This document shows positions 15,431 to 22,829 of a stretch of 39,315 nt of DNA, in pieces (positions within the stretch are counted from its first letter, which is position 1; each line of letters opens with the position of its first letter). Made by a program: the position numbers and the translations under genes. Origin of the DNA: an uncultured Clostridia bacterium (lineage in GTDB: Bacteria; Bacillota; Clostridia; TANB77; CAG-465); contig CAKPOO010000012.1 in assembly GCA_934169925.1 (NCBI GenBank), positions 1 to 39,315 on the forward strand. The letters run 5' to 3'. The notes below the pieces were generated by a model that made no database searches, was not told where the DNA came from, and worked only from the letters and a program-made list of their open reading frames with translations.

Positions 15431-16330
15431 ATGAAAAATATTAAAGATATATTAAAAAAGGATTTAAAAAAGAAAATAATTAAAAGTATAAAACTTATCA
15501 TAATATTAGTGATTGTTGGAATAGTAATTAGTGTAGTTCAAAATTATTATGCTAATGAAAAAGGAATTCTTAGAAAATATCAAAAAGAAATAAAAGATGT
15601 TATTAATTTAGAGGGAAATAAGTCAGTAATAAAGATTATAAAAGAAGATATGAATTTAGATGGAGTACAAGATTATGTTGTACTACTTGCTGAGAAAAAA
15701 TATGAAGAAACTAAAAACATTTTTTCTTACTTTTTATTAAATGACAATCTAGAAATGTATAATAACGTATCAGTAGAATATATAAATGGTAGTGATTTTG
15801 AAAAAAATAGGTATGATACTTTAAAATCATATAGTACAGATATGGAAATGAAATTAGTAGCATCAGGAGATGAAAAATATATTTTACTAAATGATAAATC
15901 AAATGGAAATGTTGCTGTTTTAAGAGTTAATGAAGAAAAAGTAGAAAATGTACTTGCAAGCTCTTTTGCAGAACTAAATGGTTATACAATAGATGCATCT
16001 TTTGATGATACTGGAAAAGTTGTAAATGTAAAATTAGATAATTACGGAAGTGACTATTTAGAGAAAAAAGATGAAAGTTTTACTCTTGATTATACAAGTG
16101 ATTTTGGAGTAAATTCTGATAATTACAGAATTACATATATGGCAAATAAATATTCTAATTTCAATCTATATTTTGATGAAAATAACGTATTAATACTTGA
16201 ATGCACACAGTACATATTATATTCAAATATTAATTTTCTTGAAAGAAATCAAGGAGATATAAAAGTTAATTTCAAATTAAAAGATGATAAAACTGCATTT
16301 GAATTTTTAAATGTAAAAGTTGAAAAATAA
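15431..16330 (+). CDS. Membrane-anchored extracytoplasmic protein with an FG-GAP-like calcium loop
   Basis: Not recognised as a named family. 299 residues: a very basic cytoplasmic N-terminus (KKDLKKKIIKSIK), one transmembrane helix (about 20-38), then an extracytoplasmic beta-rich domain. Residues 73-84 (DMNLDGVQDYVV) match the D-x-N-x-D-G-x-x-D calcium loop followed by two Val, as in FG-GAP/VCBS repeats, but only one such loop is clear. Further acidic turns (DASFDDTGKV) suggest a beta-propeller or sandwich. The Shine-Dalgarno is GGAG at 15417-15420, 10 bases from the ATG. It is the last gene of the ftsK-def group and is followed by a terminator. A lectin-like or sensor function is possible but not shown. 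Confidence 0.75.
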   Translation: MKNIKDILKKDLKKKIIKSIKLIIILVIVGIVISVVQNYYANEKGILRKYQKEIKDVINLEGNKSVIKIIKEDMNLDGVQDYVVLLAEKKYEETKNIFSYFLLNDNLEMYNNVSVEYINGSDFEKNRYDTLKSYSTDMEMKLVASGDEKYILLNDKSNGNVAVLRVNEEKVENVLASSFAELNGYTIDASFDDTGKVVNVKLDNYGSDYLEKKDESFTLDYTSDFGVNSDNYRITYMANKYSNFNLYFDENNVLILECTQYILYSNINFLERNQGDIKVNFKLKDDKTAFEFLNVKVEK

Positions 16331-16358
16331 AAGCGCTATATAAGCGCTTTTATTTTTT
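16329..16358. terminator. Bidirectional terminator between converging genes
   Basis: AAAAGCGCT (16329-16337), loop ATATA, AGCGCTTTT (16343-16351), then ATTTTTT. An A-rich 5' flank gives a T-rich tail on the other strand too. It separates the anchored protein (+) from the TtcA-like gene (-). Confidence 0.93.
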
Positions 16359-16371
16359 CCTTAAATTTTTA

Positions 16372-17121
16372 TTAATCATTTTTTTCTTTTTCATTATTAT
16401 TTTTATTATTTACATTCCAACCATCAATATCAGAACGTTTAATTGCACCAAAAATATTTTCTTTTATTTTTGGAATATCTTTTTTTAAGCTATAAATTAG
16501 ATTTTTATAAAATTGTCTTTTGGAATTACCATCCATAGGACAACAGCTAGATACAATTTTAAAATTTAATTCTTTTGCAAGTGCTCTTGTTTGCTTTTCT
16601 TCAACATATATAAATGGGCGTATTACTGTAATACCTGATCTACTAAGTTTTGTAACAGGGCTAAATGTATGAATATTTCCATTTAATGTAACAGACATTA
16701 AAAAAGTTTCTATAACATCATCCATATGGTGACCAAGAGCTATTTTATTGCAACCATTTTCTATAGCTACACTATTTAAAATACCGCTTCTTAAATTTGC
16801 ACATAAAGAACATGGATTTTTTTCTTTTCTAATATCAAATACAATTTTAGAAATATCAGAATTAAATACAACATATTCTACGTCTAACTTTTTACATAAT
16901 CTTTCTAAATCTTTTGTATCAAAGCTTGGAGTACCTGGATTTACAGTAATTGCCATTATTTCAAATTTTTTGTTATAAAATCTTTGAAGTGCTTTTAAAG
17001 TATAAAGTAGGGCAATGCTATCTTTTCCACCTGAAAGACCAATTGCAATTTTATCATTTTCTTCAATCATGTTATATTCTTCTATAGCTTTTCTTGCTTT
17101 TGATAATATTTTTTGCAACAT
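16372..17121 (-). CDS. TtcA-like tRNA thiolation PP-loop ATPase
   Basis: PP-loop ATPase of the TtcA/TtuA family, 249 residues. The P-loop is LSGGKDS (29-35). CSLC at 104-107 and SCC near 192 provide the Cys residues expected for iron-sulfur or sulfur transfer. ALGHHMDDVIETFLMS and VIRPFIYVEEKQTRALA are typical of the family. TtcA inserts sulfur at C32 of certain tRNAs. The start at 17121 was chosen because AAGGAG (minus strand of 17129-17134) lies 7 bases ahead; a longer in-frame start has no ribosome site. Low-G+C Gram-positive members of this family are sometimes of unproven specificity, so thiolation of tRNA C32 is inferred from family. The C-terminus is Asn/Lys-rich low complexity. Confidence 0.85.
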   Translation of the reverse strand: MLQKILSKARKAIEEYNMIEENDKIAIGLSGGKDSIALLYTLKALQRFYNKKFEIMAITVNPGTPSFDTKDLERLCKKLDVEYVVFNSDISKIVFDIRKEKNPCSLCANLRSGILNSVAIENGCNKIALGHHMDDVIETFLMSVTLNGNIHTFSPVTKLSRSGITVIRPFIYVEEKQTRALAKELNFKIVSSCCPMDGNSKRQFYKNLIYSLKKDIPKIKENIFGAIKRSDIDGWNVNNKNNNEKEKND

Positions 17122-17196
17122 ATTTAACTCCTTAAAATTTATATATAAATATATCAAAAATATGTTAAAAAATCAACGAAAAAATAATAAATGTTA

Positions 17197-17225
17197 TTGA
17201 TTTTTTTTTTTCTTTATGCTATCAT
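17197..17225 (+). promoter_or_regulatory. Predicted vegetative promoter with poly-T spacer
   Basis: TTGATT (17197-17202), 17-base spacer starting with a long T-run, TATCAT (17220-17225). It lies 18 bases before the start at 17243, with GAGGTGG between. Confidence 0.6.
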
Positions 17226-17242
17226 GTATTTGTGAGGTGGAT

Positions 17243-17836
17243 ATGATGGAAGAAAAAGAAAGTGTGAAATCAACAACTACAAAAAAGACTACAACTAGAC
17301 CAAATAACAAGAAAAAATTAAGTACTATTTCCAAAATTTTAATTGTTATTATAATTGCAGTTATTATATTTTTTGTTGTTAAATTATGTTTATCTTTAGG
17401 TAAAGGAAAAGATAATCAAAATAACGATAACAATAATACTACAACAAATGAACAAGGTGATTCTTTAGTTGGTCAAGTTGATTTTGATTTATCTAACACT
17501 ACAAATGTAACAGTTGCAGATGGTGTTAAGACAAATAATTCAACAGAACTTGCAAAAGAGAAAAAATATGATGGTCTTGTATTTAAAGATATTGTTGTAA
17601 AAGCAGATTCTATGAGTACAGTGTTAAATGCTACTGTAGTTAACAATACTGGAAAAGATTACGCTCAAAAATATGCTCTTGCTCAATTTGTTGATAAAGA
17701 CGGAAATGTTATATTTGATTTACCAATTTTAATTTCTGATGTTGCAAATGGAGAAACTACTACAATTGATGCTAGTGCAAATGTAGATTTTTCAAATGCA
17801 AGTGATTTTAAAATTCTAGATAATCCAGATATGTAA
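17243..17836 (+). CDS. Small membrane-anchored extracytoplasmic protein, FxLYD-like fold
   Basis: 197 residues, not assigned to a named protein. The start at ATG 17243 follows GAGGTGG (17234-17240); a longer frame overlaps the promoter. Layout: Thr/Lys-rich cytoplasmic tail (KSTTTKKTTTRPNNKKK), transmembrane helix (about 32-51), Asn/Thr-rich linker, then a beta-domain from about residue 110. That domain (KYDGLVFKDIVVKADSMST, then VVNNTGKDYAQKYALAQFVDKDGNVIFDLP) has the strand and turn order of FxLYD or DUF3426-type domains. Those domains occur in envelope proteins and have no known activity. It forms a single-gene transcript with its own promoter and a strong terminator. The family guess is tentative. 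Confidence 0.75.
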   Translation: MMEEKESVKSTTTKKTTTRPNNKKKLSTISKILIVIIIAVIIFFVVKLCLSLGKGKDNQNNDNNNTTTNEQGDSLVGQVDFDLSNTTNVTVADGVKTNNSTELAKEKKYDGLVFKDIVVKADSMSTVLNATVVNNTGKDYAQKYALAQFVDKDGNVIFDLPILISDVANGETTTIDASANVDFSNASDFKILDNPDM

Positions 17837-17868
17837 AAAAGTGGAATTTAAATTCCACTTTTTTTTTG
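17835..17868. terminator. Bidirectional terminator overlapping a stop codon
   Basis: 17835-17864 is a perfect 30-base palindrome (core GTGGAATTTAAATTCCAC) with A6/T6 ends and an extended T-run to 17867. It serves the small anchored protein (+). Its left half also contains the stop codon (17848-17850) of the flippase gene coming from the other strand. Confidence 0.93.
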
Positions 17869-19428
17869 ACTAATTTTGCTTAGTATTTGAAATATTAAAA
17901 ATATAGCTAATGTTATAAAAGAAAAAAGAAAAATTCCAAATATTAAATTTGTATTTAAAGTTGCACTTACTAGTTTTAAATAAATTGTTCTTGAAACAAT
18001 ACATAATGCAAGAGGTACTATTATGTATTCATAAATATTAAATTTTATTTTTGTATATTTTATAATAAGGTAGATACTTAAAATACCGTTTAAAAATTCA
18101 CTTATATATAAAATTAAGATATATGCTTTAACACCTAATATAGGGATTAAGAAAAATATTAAAATCGTACTTGTAACTAAATCTAAAATGTTAATTTTCA
18201 TTACATCAACTTGTTTATTAAGACCTTTTAAAATACAATCTGCTACTGTATCAATATACATTATGCTAATTAAAGGACATAAGTATATGATATAGCTTGG
18301 AACAAGAGCTTCACTGGGATAGAATGTATTTGCTATAAAATTATAAAAAGTTAAAAAAGTTATTAGTACAAAGAAAGAAAAGCTAAATACTATCTTAAAG
18401 ATTCGATCTGTTAAAAATTTTATTCTTTTTTTATAATTAAGTTTATGAAGTCTAGTAAATTCTGGTATTAAAAGTGTAGCAAAAGAGTTTATTACAACAC
18501 TTGGAAATAATATAATTGGCATAACCATAGCATTTATTATTCCATAAAGTGACATAGCATGTGCATAACCAATACCAGTTTTTTGTAGTCTTAAAGGTAT
18601 CATCATGTGTTTTATTGTAGAAAGAGCAGCTCTTATTATAGAGGTAGTACCAATTGGAACTGCTATTTGAAAAATTTCCTTTAGATATGTAAAATTTATT
18701 GTTAGTAGATTTTTATTCTTGTTTTTAGTTTTTTCCTTTAAGTTAAATTTATAGTCAAAACTAGTAAAGTCTAAATTATTAATGATTTTTCTTTTATCAT
18801 AAAGATAAAAAGAAAATCCAACTACAAAAGAAATTACTACTGAAAGTAAATTTGCAAGCATTAAAGAACAGATAGTACTTTCAATTGAAACTTTATTTAT
18901 GATAAATAAAAATGTAAACAAAATTTTAAAGAATTGTTCTATAATTGTCAAAATAACATTTTTATATACTTTTCTTATAGAATTAAAAAAGCCATTAATA
19001 CATGCAGAAAGTGAAATAAATGGTAAAGATAACATTATGTAGTAAATAACTTTTTTAGAAATTGTATTTTTTAGTATTATTTTTTGTATTATATCTGAAA
19101 AAATAAATATTATAATAATAGCTAGAATACTTGCAAGAAAAGATAAAATTAAGCAAAGTTTAAAACTTTTAATAGCTTTTTTATTTTCATTTATTGCAAG
19201 GTATGAAGATATTACTTTAGTAGAGGCAAGGTTTAAACCAAAACAAGACATGGTAATTGAAAAATTTAGTAAAGATAAAATTATAGCGTAAGTACCAACG
19301 CCTTGAGCTCCAATTTTATTTGATATATATACATTAAATATAATAGCAATTATTTGTATGATTATTAAACTTAAACAAGAAATTGATCCATTTATTAAAA
19401 ATAATTTTAAATTACGTATTTTTTTCAC
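17848..19428 (-). CDS. SpoVB/MurJ-type polysaccharide flippase (MOP superfamily)
   Basis: Polytopic membrane protein of 526 residues with about 14 hydrophobic segments, typical of the polysaccharide-export branch of the MOP flippases (SpoVB, MurJ/YtgP, Wzx). Family features are the N-terminal GAQGVGTYAIILSLLNF, FGLNLASTKVISSY, and the central TTSIIRAALSTIKHMMIPLRLQKTG with its 'GYAHAMSLYGIINAMVMPIILFP' continuation, which resembles SpoVB-type proteins. Such proteins move lipid-linked glycan precursors across the membrane, for peptidoglycan, spore cortex or surface polymer. The start is GTG at 19428 with AGGAGG (minus strand of 19433-19438). It is divergent from the phosphodiester glycosidase gene. 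SpoVB is favoured, but Wzx-like function cannot be excluded. Confidence 0.85.
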   Translation of the reverse strand: MKKIRNLKLFLINGSISCLSLIIIQIIAIIFNVYISNKIGAQGVGTYAIILSLLNFSITMSCFGLNLASTKVISSYLAINENKKAIKSFKLCLILSFLASILAIIIIFIFSDIIQKIILKNTISKKVIYYIMLSLPFISLSACINGFFNSIRKVYKNVILTIIEQFFKILFTFLFIINKVSIESTICSLMLANLLSVVISFVVGFSFYLYDKRKIINNLDFTSFDYKFNLKEKTKNKNKNLLTINFTYLKEIFQIAVPIGTTSIIRAALSTIKHMMIPLRLQKTGIGYAHAMSLYGIINAMVMPIILFPSVVINSFATLLIPEFTRLHKLNYKKRIKFLTDRIFKIVFSFSFFVLITFLTFYNFIANTFYPSEALVPSYIIYLCPLISIMYIDTVADCILKGLNKQVDVMKINILDLVTSTILIFFLIPILGVKAYILILYISEFLNGILSIYLIIKYTKIKFNIYEYIIVPLALCIVSRTIYLKLVSATLNTNLIFGIFLFSFITLAIFLIFQILSKISQKKSGI

Positions 19429-19513
19429 GATGCCTCCTAATGTTAATATTTATTATATTTTTATTTTGAAAAAAATTTTTAATTACATTTTTTGATAAAT
19501 TATTTACTTATGG

Positions 19514-19542
19514 TTGAAAAAAATATCTATATTTGATAAAAT
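19514..19542 (+). promoter_or_regulatory. Predicted promoter of the phosphodiester glycosidase operon
   Basis: TTGAAA (19514-19519), 17-base spacer, TAAAAT (19537-19542). It lies inside what the longest open frame (from a TTG at 19514) would read as coding, supporting the shorter start at 19589. Confidence 0.65.
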
Positions 19543-19588
19543 TACTAATGCATGTTATATGTGCAAATATTTATTTAAGGAGTTTTTA

Positions 19589-20560
19589 ATGAAAAAAGGT
19601 TTGAAAATAGCTAGAAATGTATCGTTATTTTTATTATTTGAAATAATTTATATCCCACTTCTTGCAGTATTACTTATTTTTTACACACCATATTTTACTA
19701 ACACAAAAGAAATGATTGTAACTACTGCAATGACAACTATGACACATCAATATTTTGCAACTTGGTTTTTAAGTGAGGATGAAATAAATGAAATACTTGC
19801 TAAAAATAGACCAAGTGAAAATTTGGAAGATCAAGTAGTTGAAGATATTGTTGTTAATTCTAATGCTGATGATGGAATTGAACTTGTAGATGTTAGTTCA
19901 TCATCTTTTAAAGGTTATTTGCTAATTATCAATGATCCATCTAGAGTTAAGCTTGCAAGTGCTCCAAACTTAGGTGTTGTTGGTTCTACAACTTCACAAA
20001 TAGTTGAGTATTATGATGCTGTTGCAGGAATAAATGCAAGTGGCTTTGCAGATGATGCTTTAGGTACAGGTGGTAAAGTTGCAGGTCTTGTTATGCAAGA
20101 TGGAAAAGTTGTTAATGAATTAAGTAATTCATATGGTAGTGTTGTTGGTATAACTGAGGATAATGTACTTGTTGTATCTAACTCATTTACTATGAGTAAT
20201 TTAAAAAAATTAAAAGTAAGGGACGCAGCTGAATTTGGACCAGTAATTATAATAAATGGGCAACCAACTATAACATCAGGAAATGGTGGTTATGGTATAC
20301 AACCAAGAACTGCTATTGCTCAAAGACAAGATGGGGCAGTACTTTTCTTAGTTATTGATGGAAGACAAAAAGATAGTGTTGGTGCAACACTTAAAAATGT
20401 TCAAGATATTTTACTTCAATATGGTGCATATAACGCATTTAACTTAGATGGAGGAGCTTCTTCAACAATGGTATATAATGGAAAGGTTATAAACAATCCA
20501 AGTGATATGTTAGGTGAACGTTATGTTCCTAATGCATTTATAGTAACAAAAGCAAAGTAA
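19589..20560 (+). CDS. Membrane-anchored phosphodiester glycosidase (NAGPA-domain) protein
   Basis: 323 residues, starting at ATG 19589, six bases after AAGGAG (19577-19582). One N-terminal transmembrane helix (about 10-36) places the rest outside the membrane. The C-terminal two-thirds match the NAGPA/phosphodiester glycosidase domain: VAGINASGFADDA, GPVIIINGQPTI, IQPRTAIAQRQDGAVLFLVIDGR, and the signature NLDGGASSTMVYNGKVIN. The family hydrolyses sugar-1-phosphodiesters such as GlcNAc-alpha-1-phosphodiester linkages; some Gram-positive members act on wall polymers. The target here is unknown. An 11-base gap joins it to the next gene, with which it shares topology. It lies back-to-back with the flippase gene, suggesting envelope glycan processing. 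Confidence 0.88.
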   Translation: MKKGLKIARNVSLFLLFEIIYIPLLAVLLIFYTPYFTNTKEMIVTTAMTTMTHQYFATWFLSEDEINEILAKNRPSENLEDQVVEDIVVNSNADDGIELVDVSSSSFKGYLLIINDPSRVKLASAPNLGVVGSTTSQIVEYYDAVAGINASGFADDALGTGGKVAGLVMQDGKVVNELSNSYGSVVGITEDNVLVVSNSFTMSNLKKLKVRDAAEFGPVIIINGQPTITSGNGGYGIQPRTAIAQRQDGAVLFLVIDGRQKDSVGATLKNVQDILLQYGAYNAFNLDGGASSTMVYNGKVINNPSDMLGERYVPNAFIVTKAK

Positions 20561-20571
20561 AGGAGTAAAAT

Positions 20572-21612
20572 ATGAAAAAATTTGGAAAGATTATGATGTA
20601 TATATTACTGTTTATGGCAATAGGAACGGTTATTGTTGTTATTGCTGCAACAGTAGTTGATAATTATTTATATTCAATAGGTCAAAGTAGCACTTTTGTT
20701 GAGGTAGCAAAAACTGATAGCTCATCTACAAAAAAAGATAGTGCAATAACTACTAGTAAAATAAAACTAGATGATGATGCAACAGATATACAATTTTCAT
20801 ATAATAATAAATATTATACATATTTAAAAGATGGAAATTTATATATTAAAAAGTTAGATACTGACGAAGAATATGATGTAGTATCTAAAGATAACGATAT
20901 AGTTTTTTATAATTTGTTATATGATAAAAATTTAATATTATATATAACTGCTAAAAAAGCTAAAAATTCAAATAGTACTAACCTTGTTATACATACTTAT
21001 GATATATCTAGTAAAAAACAAAGTGAGTATAACTCATTTAATGTAACTAATTTTTCAAAAGTAAAACAATTTACAATGTCACCACTTATCAATATTTTCT
21101 ATATAAATATTGAAACAAAAGGTGTTACAACAAATAACTATGTATATCGTTTTGATTTATTTAATAATATGAATTTATCTAAATCAGGAATTATTGTAAA
21201 TAATATGATAATGACACAATATACAGAAAGTCTATATTATCAAAATGCTAACAATCAAGTATATCTTTCAGGATATAATTTATTTAAGAGCAAAGTTGAT
21301 TTAATAGGTATCGATTCAGATGATAAGTTATATTTCTTAAATGTTGAAGATAATAAATCTGTATATGTAGTAAAAAAAGGAAGTTTAGTTGATACAATAG
21401 AACTTAGTGATTCTGATGTTGTATCTACATATACTAACTATTCAGGTGTATATATCATTTATCCTACATATGTAATAAATGTAGCATCTGAAAATCCATA
21501 TAAACGTATAGGAAGATTATCTAAATATGTTGAATTTATGGCAATAAAAGGAAATACTATGTACCTAAAAACACAAGATAATGTAATGGTAACAGCAGAA
21601 ATTTCAGAGTAA
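20572..21612 (+). CDS. Membrane-anchored extracytoplasmic protein, probable beta-propeller
   Basis: 346 residues, not recognised as a named family. The N-terminal transmembrane helix (about 8-28) is followed by a Ser/Thr/Lys linker. From about residue 65 there are repeated short strand-turn units such as YYTYLKDGNLYIKKLDT, YDKNLILYITAKK and SDDKLYFLNVEDNKSVYVVKKG, each with the 'xLYxxN' look of six- or seven-bladed propellers of the DUF5050 or TolB-like kind. Shine-Dalgarno AAGGAG at 20559-20564. It directly follows the phosphodiester glycosidase gene in the same operon and ends in a strong terminator. Partner or substrate-binding role for the glycosidase is a guess. Confidence 0.72.
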   Translation: MKKFGKIMMYILLFMAIGTVIVVIAATVVDNYLYSIGQSSTFVEVAKTDSSSTKKDSAITTSKIKLDDDATDIQFSYNNKYYTYLKDGNLYIKKLDTDEEYDVVSKDNDIVFYNLLYDKNLILYITAKKAKNSNSTNLVIHTYDISSKKQSEYNSFNVTNFSKVKQFTMSPLINIFYINIETKGVTTNNYVYRFDLFNNMNLSKSGIIVNNMIMTQYTESLYYQNANNQVYLSGYNLFKSKVDLIGIDSDDKLYFLNVEDNKSVYVVKKGSLVDTIELSDSDVVSTYTNYSGVYIIYPTYVINVASENPYKRIGRLSKYVEFMAIKGNTMYLKTQDNVMVTAEISE

Positions 21613-21637
21613 AAGAGGACTTATGTCCTCTTTTTTT
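21611..21637 (+). terminator. Rho-independent terminator
   Basis: AAAAGAGGAC (21611-21620), loop TTAT, GTCCTCTTTT (21625-21634), T-run to 21637. It ends the glycosidase/propeller operon; the left arm overlaps the last bases of the stop codon. Confidence 0.93.
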
Positions 21638-21693
21638 AAACTGTATTTGTTATAAAAAGAAAGACTAAACATATACTCTATTAGGTGGTAAAT

Positions 21694-22398
21694 TTGCTTT
21701 GTGTACTAAGAAAAAAGAAGATTGCTATAAGTATGGGATTTGCATTTTTTGTAGCTGTAACTTTACTTATAATTGCTTTTTATTTTGTATTTACAAATAA
21801 CAAAAATGAAAATTTTGATATTTTTAAATGTAGTAGCTATTATGCTAAATATAAAATGAAAGTATATTCTAATAAAAATGAAAATGAATACGAAATAGAA
21901 GAATTTTTTAAATCAGATGAAAAAGGTGAAAGGTTAAAATTTAATATTTTAAATGATGATAGAAAATTTTATTATATGTTGAAAAATAATGAAGTTACAA
22001 TTAAGTCAAATGTGCAAAAAAGTAGTCTTGAACTTAAGCAATTTGAAAATTGTAATGTTAATTTATTTAGCTTTTTGACTTTTGTTAAAATGTATAATAG
22101 TGTTGTAGAAAAAAATGATAAAAATGTGTTTAACGTTATAAAAAAAGAAGTAGATAATGAACTAATTTATACAGTAAAATTTAATAACGTTTCTTTAGAT
22201 GAAAGTAGTGAGTTTTATTATTTAAAAGAGTTAAATGATAAAAATTATTTAAGCAAATTTGAGCTAAAAATAAATAAAGAATTAAATACAGTTATTTGCT
22301 ATACAATTTATAAAAATGAAAGTGAAATTTTTATACAAATCAATTATGAAGATTTTAAATTAAATGAGCATTTTAGTGAAAAAGTATTTGATTTTTAA
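21694..22398 (+). CDS. Membrane-anchored protein, LolA/GerS-like fold suspected
   Basis: 234 residues from a TTG at 21694, five bases after AGGTGG (21683-21688); a GTG at 21685 overlaps that site. Basic N-terminus (LRKKKIAI), one hydrophobic segment (about 10-33), then an extracytoplasmic domain with SYYAKYKMKVYSNKNENEYEIEEFFKSDEKGERL and later KFNILNDDRKFYYMLKNNEV. This pattern of long antiparallel strands with 'x-Y-x-x-x-v-Y' and a later 'FYYLKELNDKNYLSKFELKINKE' resembles LolA-like proteins such as clostridial GerS-type spore lipoproteins, but no lipobox is present. A weak match; function unknown. It is followed by an independently promoted mazF. Confidence 0.65.
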   Translation: MLCVLRKKKIAISMGFAFFVAVTLLIIAFYFVFTNNKNENFDIFKCSSYYAKYKMKVYSNKNENEYEIEEFFKSDEKGERLKFNILNDDRKFYYMLKNNEVTIKSNVQKSSLELKQFENCNVNLFSFLTFVKMYNSVVEKNDKNVFNVIKKEVDNELIYTVKFNNVSLDESSEFYYLKELNDKNYLSKFELKINKELNTVICYTIYKNESEIFIQINYEDFKLNEHFSEKVFDF

Positions 22399-22415
22399 TA
22401 TAAATAGTGTATAAT
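22388..22415 (+). promoter_or_regulatory. Predicted promoter of mazF copy 2
   Basis: TTGATT (22388-22393), 16-base spacer, TATAAT (22410-22415). It overlaps the last codons of the preceding gene and lies 15 bases before the mazF start. Confidence 0.65.
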
Positions 22416-22430
22416 ATGAGGGTAGGTTAT

Positions 22431-22805
22431 ATGATAAAAAGAGGTGAAATTTTTTTAGCAAATCTTATGAATACAACAGGTTCAGAACAGTCTGGAATTA
22501 GACCTGTATTAATTGTTCAAAATGATTTTGGAAATAAATATAGTCCAACTGTTATTGTATTACCAATTACTAGTAAAGTTTTTAAAACTAAATTACCTAC
22601 ACATGTACCAATACAAAAAAATGAATTATATGGATTAAAAAAAGATTCTATAATTTTAGTAGAACAGGTAAGAACTATTGATAAAAGTAGGCTTATTAAA
22701 AAAATAGGATCTTTAGATGATGCTATAATGGAAAAAGTTAAAAATGCTTTAAAAGTAAATTTTAATATTAGAGCAAAGTTTAATGATATTTTTTATGATT
22801 GGTAA
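22431..22805 (+). CDS. mazF: MazF/EndoA-type endoribonuclease toxin (copy 2)
   Basis: 124-residue MazF-family mRNA interferase, close to the clostridial/Bacillus EndoA pattern: MIKRGEIFLANL, GSEQSGIRPVLIVQND with the conserved Arg, GNKYSPTVIVLPITSK with the conserved Thr, LPTHVPI, and DSIILVEQVRTIDKSRL. The start at ATG 22431 was chosen because GAGGG precedes it and family proteins begin MIKRG; an upstream ATG overlaps the -10 box. It has its own promoter. No antitoxin gene lies directly upstream or downstream: the neighbours are a LolA-like protein and a class A PBP. If the antitoxin (EndoAI/MazE-like) exists it must be elsewhere. The toxin appears intact. Confidence 0.9.
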   Translation: MIKRGEIFLANLMNTTGSEQSGIRPVLIVQNDFGNKYSPTVIVLPITSKVFKTKLPTHVPIQKNELYGLKKDSIILVEQVRTIDKSRLIKKIGSLDDAIMEKVKNALKVNFNIRAKFNDIFYDW

Positions 22806-22829
22806 ATGCTTTGTATTTGAGGTGGAAAA

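Noticed and set aside
16748..17200. Plus-strand frames opposite the TtcA-like gene
   Set aside because: They overlap clear PP-loop coding on the other strand and lack start signals.
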